A stretch of DNA of 30,902 nucleotides from Promethearchaeota archaeon (GCA_019057775.1 JAHLWT010000182.1:1-30902), one strand, 5' to 3'; counted from the stretch's first letter, positions 8,817 through 16,415 are shown. The notes: generated by a model from the letters alone, not told the origin. Made by a program: numbers and translations.

Positions 8817-9566
8817 AAAAGAAAAGCTTTTTATGCCTCACTTCTCTTACTGATGTCATTAATAATTAACAATCTACATAATGTAAGCGCACTAGGGTAC
8901 AGCACAGGAGTTAAGCAAAATCAAAATTTCGTATGGAAATGCAATGTTTGTAATGAATTAGAAATGAATGCTATATTTGGAAGTTTATGGGATAATTTTG
9001 GAGACTTCAAAAATCTGAGTACAGGAAAGAAAATGAAATGGGAAGTAAGCAATGTAGTTATCAATGAAACATTTATTAGTATTAACATTGACACTTGGGA
9101 TTGGAGCAAGAAGAAAAATTGGGGAATAAAAGATAATACATCTCAGATTGTATATTTTACCAACCCAGATAATTATTCCGACGACGAGTTGAATTTTTCA
9201 GATTATTCTTCTTTAGTGCCTTTTTGGTTTCCTACTCCTGTTGGAGAGTACTTGGGAGGTTTGAATTTAATTAAATGGTACGATGTTGATAATAGAGTAT
9301 TACCAACTCTTAATGTAGAAATCCCTAAAAATGCTATTACATCTAATTTGCCTACTAAAGACATATATATTATAGCTATTTATAGCGATCAAGGAATCCT
9401 GGATTCCTACAAACTATACACTAAAGGGAATGTAGTAATTATTGATATTTCACTTGATTTTTTACCATTATATGTTATCCCCTCTTTAGTTAGCTTAACA
9501 GTCATTTTCTTTATCGGTATAGTAATTTACGTATATAAAAAAAGAAGAACACAAGTTCAATCATAA
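8814..9566 (+). CDS. Secreted, C-terminally membrane-anchored protein
   Basis: The 250-residue product has an N-terminal signal sequence (KRK, then about 18 hydrophobic residues ending near SALG), an extracytoplasmic domain of about 185 residues, and a single C-terminal transmembrane helix (about 216-240) followed by a short basic tail YKKRR. The outside part contains a CxxC pair (CNVC, about residues 43-46), many aromatic residues and several N-x-S/T sequons, fitting a glycosylated surface protein. I do not recognise a named family. The start is TTG, preceded by a strong ribosome-binding site that overlaps the upstream gene. It is sandwiched between two paralogous GT-C glycosyltransferases with gaps of 4 and 16 bases, so it is probably made with them and may be their substrate or a partner subunit; that link is inferred from position only. 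Confidence 0.78.
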   Translation: MKRKAFYASLLLLMSLIINNLHNVSALGYSTGVKQNQNFVWKCNVCNELEMNAIFGSLWDNFGDFKNLSTGKKMKWEVSNVVINETFISINIDTWDWSKKKNWGIKDNTSQIVYFTNPDNYSDDELNFSDYSSLVPFWFPTPVGEYLGGLNLIKWYDVDNRVLPTLNVEIPKNAITSNLPTKDIYIIAIYSDQGILDSYKLYTKGNVVIIDISLDFLPLYVIPSLVSLTVIFFIGIVIYVYKKRRTQVQS

Positions 9567-9582
9567 AAAAATTTAAAAAAAA

Positions 9583-10836
9583 ATGAAATTAAGAAATAAT
9601 TTCACAAAAATAAAAATTAGAATTAGGGAACTCTGGGAGTATAACATCTTTCGTTATACGGTAATTTTTCATTTACTTTATTTTGTAATTTCAGTGATAT
9701 TGACTCTTTCTGTATTTAGAGAAAGAAACGATTTCTTGGTTTATTACGAAGTAGGGAAAGTTTTCACTACGGATATTAACAACCTTTATAGTGCAGATTA
9801 TTTATGGCCTTTTAGGTATTTTCCAATATCGGCTATTTTTTTTGTGCCATTTTACCTATTGGGATTCGAATTGGGTCTGATTTTATTTAACCTTCTAAAT
9901 TTAATACTTAATCTGCTAATCTCCATACTACTTTACAAAATAATTATATTAATCAAAGGAGAGGGTCATGAAAAGGAGGAAAACAGAGTTATCTTATACA
10001 TATGTTTGTTTTTACTATCCCTTCCTAACTTGTTTAATTATATCTTAGGTCAAATCAATTTATATATTACATTTTTGGTTTTATTATCACTCTTTCTTTT
10101 TCTTAAATTTGAGAGCATAAAATGGGAGTTCGTTGCGAGTGTAATACTTGGTCTCAGTATAATAATTAAACCAGTTACAATTTTTATGATACCCTTCTTA
10201 TTAATAATTAATTTTAATTGGAAGTCAAAAAAATTCGTTCTCTCTCCTTTTAGAAGCACAATTAAAATAGTAGGAGCATTAGTTCCACTATTATTAAATC
10301 TATTCATTTTCGTACCCTATCCGCAATTATTTGAGGGATTTTTATCGATTAATTTTACAGGTTCTGAACCCATTATCTTAAATCATTCATTTAGTTTATC
10401 CAAGTTAATCGTCAACTTCTGTATTTTTTATAACATTACATATAATCCGCTCTTAATTCTTATGATTCTTTTTCTCTTTTTTGGGATCTTAAGTTTTGCT
10501 ATTTATATGTTTAGACGAACGTCAGAAAATTCCATCGTCTATGGGTATATTTTTGGGATATTAATTATGTTGCTCGTATATTTTGATTCTTGGCCTCATC
10601 ATCTTCTCATACTAACTCCTATGCTTATAATACTTATTTTTCTTTTACCCCGAAATTCTGATATAGTAAAGAAATATATTAAGCCAAGTTTTATATTTTT
10701 GAGTTTTTGTGATTTAGTATTTATGGGTATTTGGTTTCTTTTACAAGCTTTTTTCCCTTTTAACTTTGTAAGTACTATCTTCCTTATTTTGACATTTTAT
10801 GGGGTTAGTAAAAATCTATTGAAAGAGAATACGTAA
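9583..10836 (+). CDS. GT-C membrane glycosyltransferase, GT87/DUF2029-like (paralog 2)
   Basis: This 417-residue polytopic protein aligns along its whole length with the glycosyltransferase at 7544-8809. The shared blocks are IFRYTVIF at the first helix, RERNDFLVYYEVGK with the conserved acidic loop residue, PFRYFPISAIFFVPF, GQINLYITF, IIIKPVTIFMIPF and YFDSWPHHLLILTP. By eye well over half of the positions are identical or similar, so this is a local duplication. The expected reaction is lipid-phosphate-sugar-dependent glycosyl transfer outside the membrane. The ATG at 9583 has only an A-rich leader with no ribosome-binding sequence, which hints at re-initiation after the preceding gene 16 bases upstream. 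A hairpin with a T-rich arm follows at 10884-10912. The pair may add successive sugars of one glycan; this is inference. Confidence 0.8.
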   Translation: MKLRNNFTKIKIRIRELWEYNIFRYTVIFHLLYFVISVILTLSVFRERNDFLVYYEVGKVFTTDINNLYSADYLWPFRYFPISAIFFVPFYLLGFELGLILFNLLNLILNLLISILLYKIIILIKGEGHEKEENRVILYICLFLLSLPNLFNYILGQINLYITFLVLLSLFLFLKFESIKWEFVASVILGLSIIIKPVTIFMIPFLLIINFNWKSKKFVLSPFRSTIKIVGALVPLLLNLFIFVPYPQLFEGFLSINFTGSEPIILNHSFSLSKLIVNFCIFYNITYNPLLILMILFLFFGILSFAIYMFRRTSENSIVYGYIFGILIMLLVYFDSWPHHLLILTPMLIILIFLLPRNSDIVKKYIKPSFIFLSFCDLVFMGIWFLLQAFFPFNFVSTIFLILTFYGVSKNLLKENT

Positions 10837-10883
10837 AATAAAAAGGAGTTCTACGATTTCGAATTAAGTTTTAACATATCATT

Positions 10884-10912
10884 TTATTAAAGAAATTTCT
10901 TCTTTTTAATAA
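10884..10912 (+). terminator. Possible transcription terminator hairpin
   Basis: TTATTAA at 10884-10890 can pair with TTAATAA at 10906-10912, with additional A/T pairs inside and a T-rich descending arm. It sits about 50 bases after the second glycosyltransferase and before the next promoter, where the end of the three-gene unit would be expected. The stem is A/T only, so this is tentative. Confidence 0.35.
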
Positions 10913-10940
10913 TTCAAAAATACTAAATATGATGATTAGG

Positions 10941-10950
10941 ATTATATAAA
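10941..10950 (+). promoter_or_regulatory. Candidate TATA box for the CcdA/NicO-like gene
   Basis: ATTATATAAA matches the archaeal TATA box and lies 59 bases upstream of ATG 11000, which would place the transcript start near 10975 with a short leader. It follows the candidate terminator of the glycosyltransferase unit. Background A/T richness makes any single TATA call uncertain. Confidence 0.4.
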
Positions 10951-10999
10951 CTAAAGATCCAAAATTAAAAAAAATAACAAAATCAAATCCTTTTTGAAA

Positions 11000-11731
11000 A
11001 TGTTAGAAGCATTCTATATTCCTCCATTATTAGTAGTGTTCGCTCCTGCTTTTCTTTTAGGTATTCTTCACACCGCACTTCCATGTGAAGATAAAGCTAT
11101 TTTCTTTTTTTGGTCATTTGGAATTTCGAAAACACCTGCAAGAAGTCTTTTCACCTTAATTTTATATGGATTTGGATTGATGTGTGCAAATTTAATAATT
11201 GCTACAGGAACAATTCTTATTAGTTTTATTCCACAAATTTTGCTTCCTGGAATTATTCCTGATCCACATACCATTAATTTTTATGGGGCAGTTGGATCCA
11301 TGATCGCAGGATTTATCTTGTTATTCTATATAATTAGGAGAGGTTATTATCCACATTCAAAACATAAAGATGAAATACCTCAATTAAATTGGGAAAAGAA
11401 AAGAACTCCATATTTATTTGGAATTTTAGCCGGATTTGCTCCATGCATTTTTGAATTGATGATATTCACTCAATGTTTGCAATATTCTTTAAGGGGAGGT
11501 TTTGGTTTTATTGATGGAATTTTCACAGTATTCTATTTTTCACTAGGCACATTTATAGGATTATTCCCCTTGGCTTTGGCAAAACATGGTACAGCTCAAA
11601 TTATCCATGCTAAAGATTCTAAAAGAAACTGGATTTTAATTATGATGATTATAATAATAATCTTATTTAATAGTTTAGTTATGATTCTCTCTATTCTTGG
11701 GATTCATGTCTTCCCTCAAGTAGGAATATGA
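11000..11731 (+). CDS. Six-helix membrane protein, CcdA/DsbD- or NicO/UreH-like
   Basis: This 243-residue integral membrane protein has about six hydrophobic helices in two related halves. Each half opens with a similar signature: GILHTALPCEDKA in helix 1 (His24, Pro28, Cys29) and GILAGFAPCIFEL in helix 4 (Pro148, Cys149). Paired Pro-Cys motifs at the start of both halves are the hallmark of the CcdA/DsbD-beta fold, where the two cysteines carry electrons across the membrane. The His and acidic residues in helix 1 also recall NicO/RcnA and UreH-type metal transporters of the same superfamily. I cannot choose between thiol-electron transfer and metal/anion export. A TTG at 10994 extends the frame by two residues, but ATG 11000 is more likely. 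No thioredoxin-like or cytochrome partner gene is adjacent. Confidence 0.65.
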   Translation: MLEAFYIPPLLVVFAPAFLLGILHTALPCEDKAIFFFWSFGISKTPARSLFTLILYGFGLMCANLIIATGTILISFIPQILLPGIIPDPHTINFYGAVGSMIAGFILLFYIIRRGYYPHSKHKDEIPQLNWEKKRTPYLFGILAGFAPCIFELMIFTQCLQYSLRGGFGFIDGIFTVFYFSLGTFIGLFPLALAKHGTAQIIHAKDSKRNWILIMMIIIIILFNSLVMILSILGIHVFPQVGI

Positions 11732-11828
11732 TTTAAGTAGATTAGTTTTTATGTATGATAATAGTAAGGTTAAAAATCTTTAGATTATGGTATTAAAATT
11801 ATATATATATAATTGGACTCTATAAAGT

Positions 11829-11840
11829 CTATAAATATTT
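11829..11840 (+). promoter_or_regulatory. Candidate TATA box for the 787-residue protein gene
   Basis: CTATAAATATTT lies about 60 bases before ATG 11900, and a GAGGGA ribosome-binding sequence at 11885-11890 lies nine bases before that ATG. An alternating AT run (about 11800-11815) precedes the box. Plausible, but in AT-rich DNA not unique. Confidence 0.4.
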
Positions 11841-11899
11841 TAAGTTATAATTTTATTATATTAGTATAGTGTTCAAAATGTTTAGAGGGATTTAGAATA

Positions 11900-14263
11900 A
11901 TGAATTGTTTATTTTGTGAAAGTCAAAATATCGATTTTACTTGCGAGAAGTGTAAATCAAGTTTTTGTATTAATCATATGGCTACAACTGAGATACACGA
12001 ATGCCGAAAACATAATCTAGCTTATTCTAAAGTAAAGGCTGTTGAACGCAATTATAAATGTACAGTTGTAGGAAATAGCGTATGTCCCGAATGCCAACAT
12101 CTTTTACGCTTAGAAAGATTATCTTCAGGACAATATTATCTGGAATGTACTAATCTAAAATGTCCGGAAGCCTGGAATTCATATTTGAAAACGCCAGGAT
12201 TATTTTTTCCCTCCAGAGAAAAGCTTGCAAGAGAGGCTTTAAGATATAATCTCATAAGAGGAAATAAATTATCATTATGTAATAAAAAATTAAGACATAT
12301 TATCGGAAAGGAGGTGTGTCCTAACTGTTTTATGGATTTACTAAAGAGGGCACCTTTAACCAACTTTTCAACCATTTTGAATTCTTTCAATTTATCTGCG
12401 GAACATATGATTAAATTTATAAAGAAATACATGGAAGAAGAGCGAATCTATGGAATAATTGACAAAAAAAACCAGCTGTTTTATTATATCTCTAATGAAG
12501 TTCGGGAAGATATACTTAATAAAATACAAGATGAGGGAATAATTAAAGTAGACGATCTTGGAATAATGCTTGATATGAGCTCTGATATCGCTATTAAGGT
12601 GATTTACAAGTTAATAAGCCAATTTCAAATAAAAGGATCCTTTTCACTAGATAAAAAAACATACTATACTCAACAGTATATTATGGATAACTTGATTAAA
12701 GAAATCAAGAGTAAAGGAAGAAAAACTCTAAAGGATCTCGCTAACAAGTTTAACATCCCCAAAGAATTAACGAAGACTTTTTGTGTTAATCTAATGAGAG
12801 CAAAAGCAGTAAATGGTTTTTTCGCAGATCGAGGAAACGAAATTATTACTTCTGGTCAAATTTATAAAGAAATTAAGAAATATTCTAAAGAAACAGGCTT
12901 ATTTGAACTTTCTAAACTCGCAACCAAATTAAAAATTGCAGTTGAATTAGCTCGAAAAAGTTTGCATGAATTAATAAAAATAGGCTCTATAAAGGGATTG
13001 TTTACTCAAAGAAGAGAGTTCATGACCAATAAATACCTCGAAAAAAAAATACAGGAATTTGCCAGAGCCTACAGAACGATGCCACTGAGAGAGCTTTCAA
13101 ATAGACTAGGTGTAACTGAATCTAGTATAGAAGAAAATCTAGCACAGATTATTGCTCGTGGTGATATTGATGGTTATATAGATATGCAAAAAAGATTATT
13201 TGTCGCTTATGCTGTAAGTTCAACACGCCCAACAAAACAACCAGTGAAACAACCCTCCGATGGAGGTAAGATTGAAGTGGTGCGTGAGTACGATTTTGTT
13301 GGTGGACAATTACACTTTAAAGTGGCTGTTAGGAATAAGAGTGATATGGCAATAAATTCAGTGAAAGTTATTTTAGATATTCCTGGTAGCTATAAAGCAG
13401 AGAGTCCACTGATTAATATACCTTTTATTGAGGCTAAAAATTCTAGGGGCGTTGATTTTTATTTGGAGCCAAAAGAGTGTGGTTTATCAAATATTGGCGG
13501 TACAGTCATTTATAAAACTGCAGATGGAACTAAAAAGACTGTGCATATAAGAAAAAAAGAAGTTCAGATTATATGTCCTCTAGTAGTGTCATGTCTATCG
13601 ACAATCGAGGATGTACAAATTGCTATTCAAGATTTACCTAATGATGCTCGTGCTTTTTTAATAGCAGATTTAGATCCTAGACTTGCTTATCGAGCAGCAA
13701 ACAGAACAATTAAACGTTTTGAAGTAAGTATTGTAACTTCTCACGAAGATCATAATGCTAAAGGGCTTTATGAAGCGGAGAGTTGGTATTGTAGTGAAGA
13801 AAAGGTTCATGGAGGGAGAGTTATTACAAGGGTGTATGTTTCTGAGGCTGGTCAATCATTAGAAGTGAGAGTTTGGACAGCAAACATGGGTCAGTTGACT
13901 GGATTCTTGGCGAAGGTAATTGAGATGCTCTTTGAAGAAATTAATTTAATTCGGAAAATAAAAAGCGATGAACGCGAAAAAACAATTGATATCATGGCAA
14001 TTACACAGAATATTGCAGAAATGTCAGATTATGCTATGCTTAGATGGAAAGCGCAAAATATACGAATAAAATTACATGATACATTTGTTCGTGTCCGAAA
14101 AATAATTGGGGAGAAAGAAGCAATTTTAGGAAGAATGGAGTATTGGCTCACTGAACTGAACAAATACGGAAAAGATGATAAGATTTCGGATGAGCAGGCT
14201 GACAAATTGACAAATGATTTGGAGAATTTTAAAAACGTAATAGCTCGAGCTATTAAATTATAA
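11900..14263 (+). CDS. AN1-finger / winged-helix-repeat / appendage-like multidomain protein
   Basis: This 787-residue protein has an unusual domain string. Residues 1-36 form an AN1-like zinc finger (Cys3, Cys6, Cys15, Cys18, Cys23, His26, His33, Cys35). Residues 60-90 look like a zinc ribbon (Cys62, Cys65, Cys83, Cys88), and a further CxxC is at 140-143. Residues 195-437 read as about four tandem winged-helix units (for example TLKDLANKFNIPKELT and PLRELSNRLGVTESSI), a layout seen in PCI, ESCRT-II and UFL1-type proteins. After a Pro/Gln/Lys linker (442-455) comes a predicted Ig-like beta sandwich (457-560) and an alpha/beta module (about 565-685), the order and size of an adaptin/coatomer appendage. 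The last hundred residues are helical. It is soluble and cytosolic. ATG 11900 has a GAGGGA site nine bases upstream. Its function is unknown; a ubiquitin- or trafficking-type adaptor is only inferred. Confidence 0.85.
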   Translation: MNCLFCESQNIDFTCEKCKSSFCINHMATTEIHECRKHNLAYSKVKAVERNYKCTVVGNSVCPECQHLLRLERLSSGQYYLECTNLKCPEAWNSYLKTPGLFFPSREKLAREALRYNLIRGNKLSLCNKKLRHIIGKEVCPNCFMDLLKRAPLTNFSTILNSFNLSAEHMIKFIKKYMEEERIYGIIDKKNQLFYYISNEVREDILNKIQDEGIIKVDDLGIMLDMSSDIAIKVIYKLISQFQIKGSFSLDKKTYYTQQYIMDNLIKEIKSKGRKTLKDLANKFNIPKELTKTFCVNLMRAKAVNGFFADRGNEIITSGQIYKEIKKYSKETGLFELSKLATKLKIAVELARKSLHELIKIGSIKGLFTQRREFMTNKYLEKKIQEFARAYRTMPLRELSNRLGVTESSIEENLAQIIARGDIDGYIDMQKRLFVAYAVSSTRPTKQPVKQPSDGGKIEVVREYDFVGGQLHFKVAVRNKSDMAINSVKVILDIPGSYKAESPLINIPFIEAKNSRGVDFYLEPKECGLSNIGGTVIYKTADGTKKTVHIRKKEVQIICPLVVSCLSTIEDVQIAIQDLPNDARAFLIADLDPRLAYRAANRTIKRFEVSIVTSHEDHNAKGLYEAESWYCSEEKVHGGRVITRVYVSEAGQSLEVRVWTANMGQLTGFLAKVIEMLFEEINLIRKIKSDEREKTIDIMAITQNIAEMSDYAMLRWKAQNIRIKLHDTFVRVRKIIGEKEAILGRMEYWLTELNKYGKDDKISDEQADKLTNDLENFKNVIARAIKL

Positions 14264-14351
14264 TCGAAAATCCTAAAATAAGTTTATAAATTTTAGTAAC
14301 TATAATAATAAATATTAGAAAGGATATTATCAAAATAAAGGAGTCTTTAAA

Positions 14352-14768
14352 ATGCCAATTATATCGATAAGTATTAATGAGAGCCTTAGGAAATTTATTA
14401 ATAAGCTTGTTTCTAAAAACCAATATGAAAATAAATCAAAAATCGTTAGGGATGCGTTATTACGATTAATGTCTACTATGGATGCGTCCCCTACTGTTGA
14501 TACTTCAAGCGATTTCATCCCAATAACTAAAAATATTATTGGCAATATCATTATTGTTGCTCCCAATGATTACAGGATACAAAAAAAGTTAAATAGAATC
14601 GAGAGTGAATATAAAGCCCAAATTATTAGTAAAAACCAAAATTTTGTAAATGAAAATTTCATTGCTTTTATGGTTTTTGACGGAAGTCTCGCAGATTTCC
14701 AAAAACTTGTTGTTGATATAAACAGAATTGAAGATATTAAAAATTTCAGGTATTTAATAATTAATTAA
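14352..14768 (+). CDS. NikR-like ribbon-helix-helix regulator lacking metal ligands
   Basis: This 138-residue DNA-binding protein has NikR architecture. Residues 1-45 form a ribbon-helix-helix domain (ISISINESLRKFINKLV, then SKIVRDALLRLM). After a linker, residues 65-138 form an ACT-like ligand domain that matches NikR in pattern (GNIIIVAP, the NFVNENFIAFMVFDG region, then DFQKLVVDINRI and an FRYLII end). NikR binds nickel through conserved His and Cys residues; this protein contains no His and no Cys at all, so it cannot use that site and may sense another ligand or none. ATG 14352 is preceded by AAGGAG at 14338-14343 with eight-base spacing, and a TATA-like TTTATAAATTTT lies near 14283. It is transcribed in the same direction as the multidomain gene, 88 bases downstream. 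Its targets are unknown; autoregulation would be typical. Confidence 0.78.
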   Translation: MPIISISINESLRKFINKLVSKNQYENKSKIVRDALLRLMSTMDASPTVDTSSDFIPITKNIIGNIIIVAPNDYRIQKKLNRIESEYKAQIISKNQNFVNENFIAFMVFDGSLADFQKLVVDINRIEDIKNFRYLIIN

Positions 14769-14846
14769 AACATATATTATATTCATGATCTCCCTGAAGT
14801 TCTATATTTATACTTAATTTAACATATTCGATTTTGGGTATTATCG

Positions 14847-15209
14847 ATGGGAAAAAATAAGTATGGAAAAGGATTTCAAAGTAAAGGAAAACCACCTAAG
14901 AGCGGAGATTCAAGAAAGGGAGGAGCTCCAATCCGTGGTGGAAAGATAAAGGCAAGTCATATTTTGGTAGAAAAGTTTGGCAGAGCTCAAGAGATATATG
15001 AAGATTTACGTGCTGGTGAAAATTTTGAACAGATGGCGAGACAATATTCAACAGGCCCAAGTAAGAAAAAAGGAGGCAATCTTGGGGAATTCGCTAAAGG
15101 AGATATGGTTCCTGAATTCTGGAGTGCGTGTACTAAACTAAAAATTAATGAAATTTCTCAACCAGTGAAATCTAAGTTCGGATATCATGTTATAAAACGA
15201 ACTGGTTAA
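14847..15209 (+). CDS. Parvulin-type peptidyl-prolyl isomerase, Par14-like
   Basis: This 120-residue single-domain parvulin is a cytosolic enzyme catalysing cis-trans isomerisation of X-Pro bonds. The rotamase domain spans about residues 32-120: KASHILVEKFG with the first conserved His, YSTGPSKKKGGNLGEF, and KFGYHVIKRTG with the second conserved His. Residues 1-31 form a Gly/Lys-rich, probably disordered basic tail (about ten Lys/Arg). This organisation, a basic glycine-rich tail plus a minimal rotamase, is that of eukaryotic Par14/PIN4, in which the tail serves ribosome-biogenesis or nucleic-acid association; most archaeal parvulins I know of lack it. The start ATG 14847 has no Shine-Dalgarno sequence but follows a TATA-like TATATTTATA by about 40 bases, suggesting a short leader. 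A CTTAAA/TTTAAG hairpin follows the stop. Confidence 0.93.
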   Translation: MGKNKYGKGFQSKGKPPKSGDSRKGGAPIRGGKIKASHILVEKFGRAQEIYEDLRAGENFEQMARQYSTGPSKKKGGNLGEFAKGDMVPEFWSACTKLKINEISQPVKSKFGYHVIKRTG

Positions 15210-15227
15210 CTTAAAAGAAACTTTAAG
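15210..15227 (+). terminator. Small hairpin after the parvulin gene
   Basis: CTTAAA at 15210-15215 and TTTAAG at 15222-15227 form a perfect six-base inverted repeat that begins on the base right after the parvulin stop codon. It could aid termination between this gene and the convergent gene, but the stem is short and weak. Confidence 0.3.
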
Positions 15228-15317
15228 CCTTCAATTTATTGAATAATATTTAATTAGAACTATATGATCTTTTCTTGGGTATTATCCCATCCCTTGCCAT
15301 TTCTTCTTCAAGTGAGG

Positions 15318-15740
15318 TCATTTTTGGTCATCCACAGGTATCCATAGAGCATCTCTATATTTAAATAGAACAACAATTAAGGTTAAAAAACCGAATAGAG
15401 AAATTATCTCTAAATAGTACCCAATAAAAGGCTTGATATTAAAATTAAAGATTAACACTGTATCAAAATATAACTTTAGAATATCCAAAATAGCGATAAC
15501 TGCACCTACTTTAAGAGCTTTATCGTTCTCTAATTTAAGAATTTCAGCACAAGAATAAATTGTTAAACTAAAAAGAAGAAAAGTAATAGGAGGTAATCTT
15601 ATTGGATTCCATAAACTAAGTGGAAAAATATCACCCTGAAAACATAATTTTAAGCTCCACCACATAGAACCTGTGATAAAATCAATAATACCAAAACTTA
15701 TGAAGAAGGAAACTAAAATTTTTACCTTATAATTATACAA
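15318..15740 (-). CDS. Small four-helix membrane protein
   Basis: This 140-residue hydrophobic protein has four predicted membrane helices (about residues 5-25, 48-68, 78-97 and 107-127) and short polar ends. No motif or family is recognised. The reading frame starts with TTG at 15740 and an in-frame stop lies just upstream; a GGTG ribosome-binding sequence ten bases ahead supports TTG. It is convergent with the parvulin gene and lies 64 bases downstream of tRNA-Gln on the same strand. A small accessory membrane protein is all that can be said. Confidence 0.6.
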   Translation of the reverse strand: MYNYKVKILVSFFISFGIIDFITGSMWWSLKLCFQGDIFPLSLWNPIRLPPITFLLFSLTIYSCAEILKLENDKALKVGAVIAILDILKLYFDTVLIFNFNIKPFIGYYLEIISLFGFLTLIVVLFKYRDALWIPVDDQK

Positions 15741-15804
15741 TCGATGTTTTCACCAGTAAAACAATTTCAATCAATTTACTCATTGGATTCATAAAGAATA
15801 AAAG

Positions 15805-15877
15805 TAGCCCAGCACGGATTCGAACCGTGGTCTAGGGGTTCAGGGCCCCCGATGCTTGACCGCTACACCACTGGGCT
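15805..15877 (-). tRNA. tRNA-Gln (anticodon CUG)
   Basis: Read on the minus strand, the 73-base sequence folds as a cloverleaf. It has a perfect seven-pair acceptor stem (AGCCCAG/CTGGGCT), a D arm GTGT/GCAT, and an anticodon stem GGGGG/CCCCT with a seven-base loop CCCTGAA. The variable loop is AGAC, and a five-pair T stem CACGG/CCGTG closes loop TTCGAAT. The anticodon is CTG, decoding CAG (glutamine); the A1-U72 end pair is typical of archaeal tRNA-Gln. The discriminator base is A, and CCA is not encoded. Position 33 is C instead of the near-universal U. No intron is seen. Confidence 0.88.
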
Positions 15878-15951
15878 TTAAAATGTGATTTTAAAAGTTT
15901 TTTTTTTTATTTAAAATTTAAGTTAGAATAATTGATTATTATCAAATTTTT

Positions 15952-16107
15952 CTAAAAAACTTTACTTAAACCTAAAGAACTTAAAAAAATGTGGTAGATT
16001 TGCTGTAATGAATAACTCTCGTCATACATCTCATCCAAACTGAAGGTTGGCTTTGATACGGTGGTGCTGGTCTGAGCTTTACATCCACGTCCCATTAATT
16101 TACTCAC
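15952..16107 (-). CDS. Possible small ORF coupled to a gene remnant
   Basis: This is a 51-codon minus-strand frame starting at GTG 16107 (ATG also possible at 16095). An AAGGTG ribosome-binding sequence overlaps the stop of the preceding frame with six-base spacing to the GTG, which looks like genuine translational coupling. The product starts SKLMGRGCKAQ, continues with a Thr/Ser-rich stretch and ends in a more hydrophobic helix (QQIYHIFLSSLG). It is not recognised. It may be a surviving small gene of the decayed accessory segment, or chance. Confidence 0.35.
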   Translation of the reverse strand: MSKLMGRGCKAQTSTTVSKPTFSLDEMYDESYSLQQIYHIFLSSLGLSKVF

Positions 16108-16112
16108 TTCAC

Positions 16113-16328
16113 TCACCTTCTTTTTTTTCTTTCTTGAGGTTGAAATTTGGCTAAATATTGCGTAATGGCTTTGAAATCGGTTTCAAACTCGTCTATTTCG
16201 AACGTGTCTTTAATTCTATTACTCCAGCAGTTGGAGTACGCGAAATTAAAGTTTATGCTTTCATCGAAGGACTTCATCAGTAGATACGCAGAAATTTCCG
16301 CTAAAACTTCATTCTTAGCATAATTTTG
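16113..16328 (-). pseudogene. Truncated remnant, possibly ArdC-like metallopeptidase C-terminus
   Basis: A minus-strand frame of 71 codons runs from just after a TAG (16329-16331) to a TGA (16113-16115) and has no start codon in its first part; the first ATG is in the middle of an apparently conserved helix. The translation (AKNEVLAEISAYLLMKSF, later NFNFAYSNCWSNRIKD and AITQYLAKFQPQERKKRR) looks like the C-terminal part of ArdC-type zinc metallopeptidases of plasmids and phages, where a YAxxELxAEI helix is followed by a tyrosine/tryptophan-containing segment. That resemblance is by eye and modest. The upstream frame is interrupted by TAG and then TAA, so the gene is a 5'-truncated relic. It suggests past insertion of a mobile element beside the tRNA. 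Confidence 0.4.
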
Positions 16329-16415
16329 CTAGTGATTCAAGCCAAGACGACAACGACTCTTCTGTTTTCTAATACCTAATAAATTTTTTATTTAAGTTTT
16401 ATTATTTGTAGTATA

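Noticed and set aside
15805..15877. tRNA-Gln as attachment site of an integrated element
   Set aside because: Integration normally uses the tRNA 3' end, which faces lower coordinates, whereas the decayed segment is on the 5' side; I found no repeated tRNA fragment on the far side of the segment.
16329..16331. TAG inside the ArdC-like frame as possible pyrrolysine or readthrough codon
   Set aside because: Only about 20 codons upstream there is another in-frame stop (TAA) and no start, so the frame is truncated regardless; a pseudogene is simpler.
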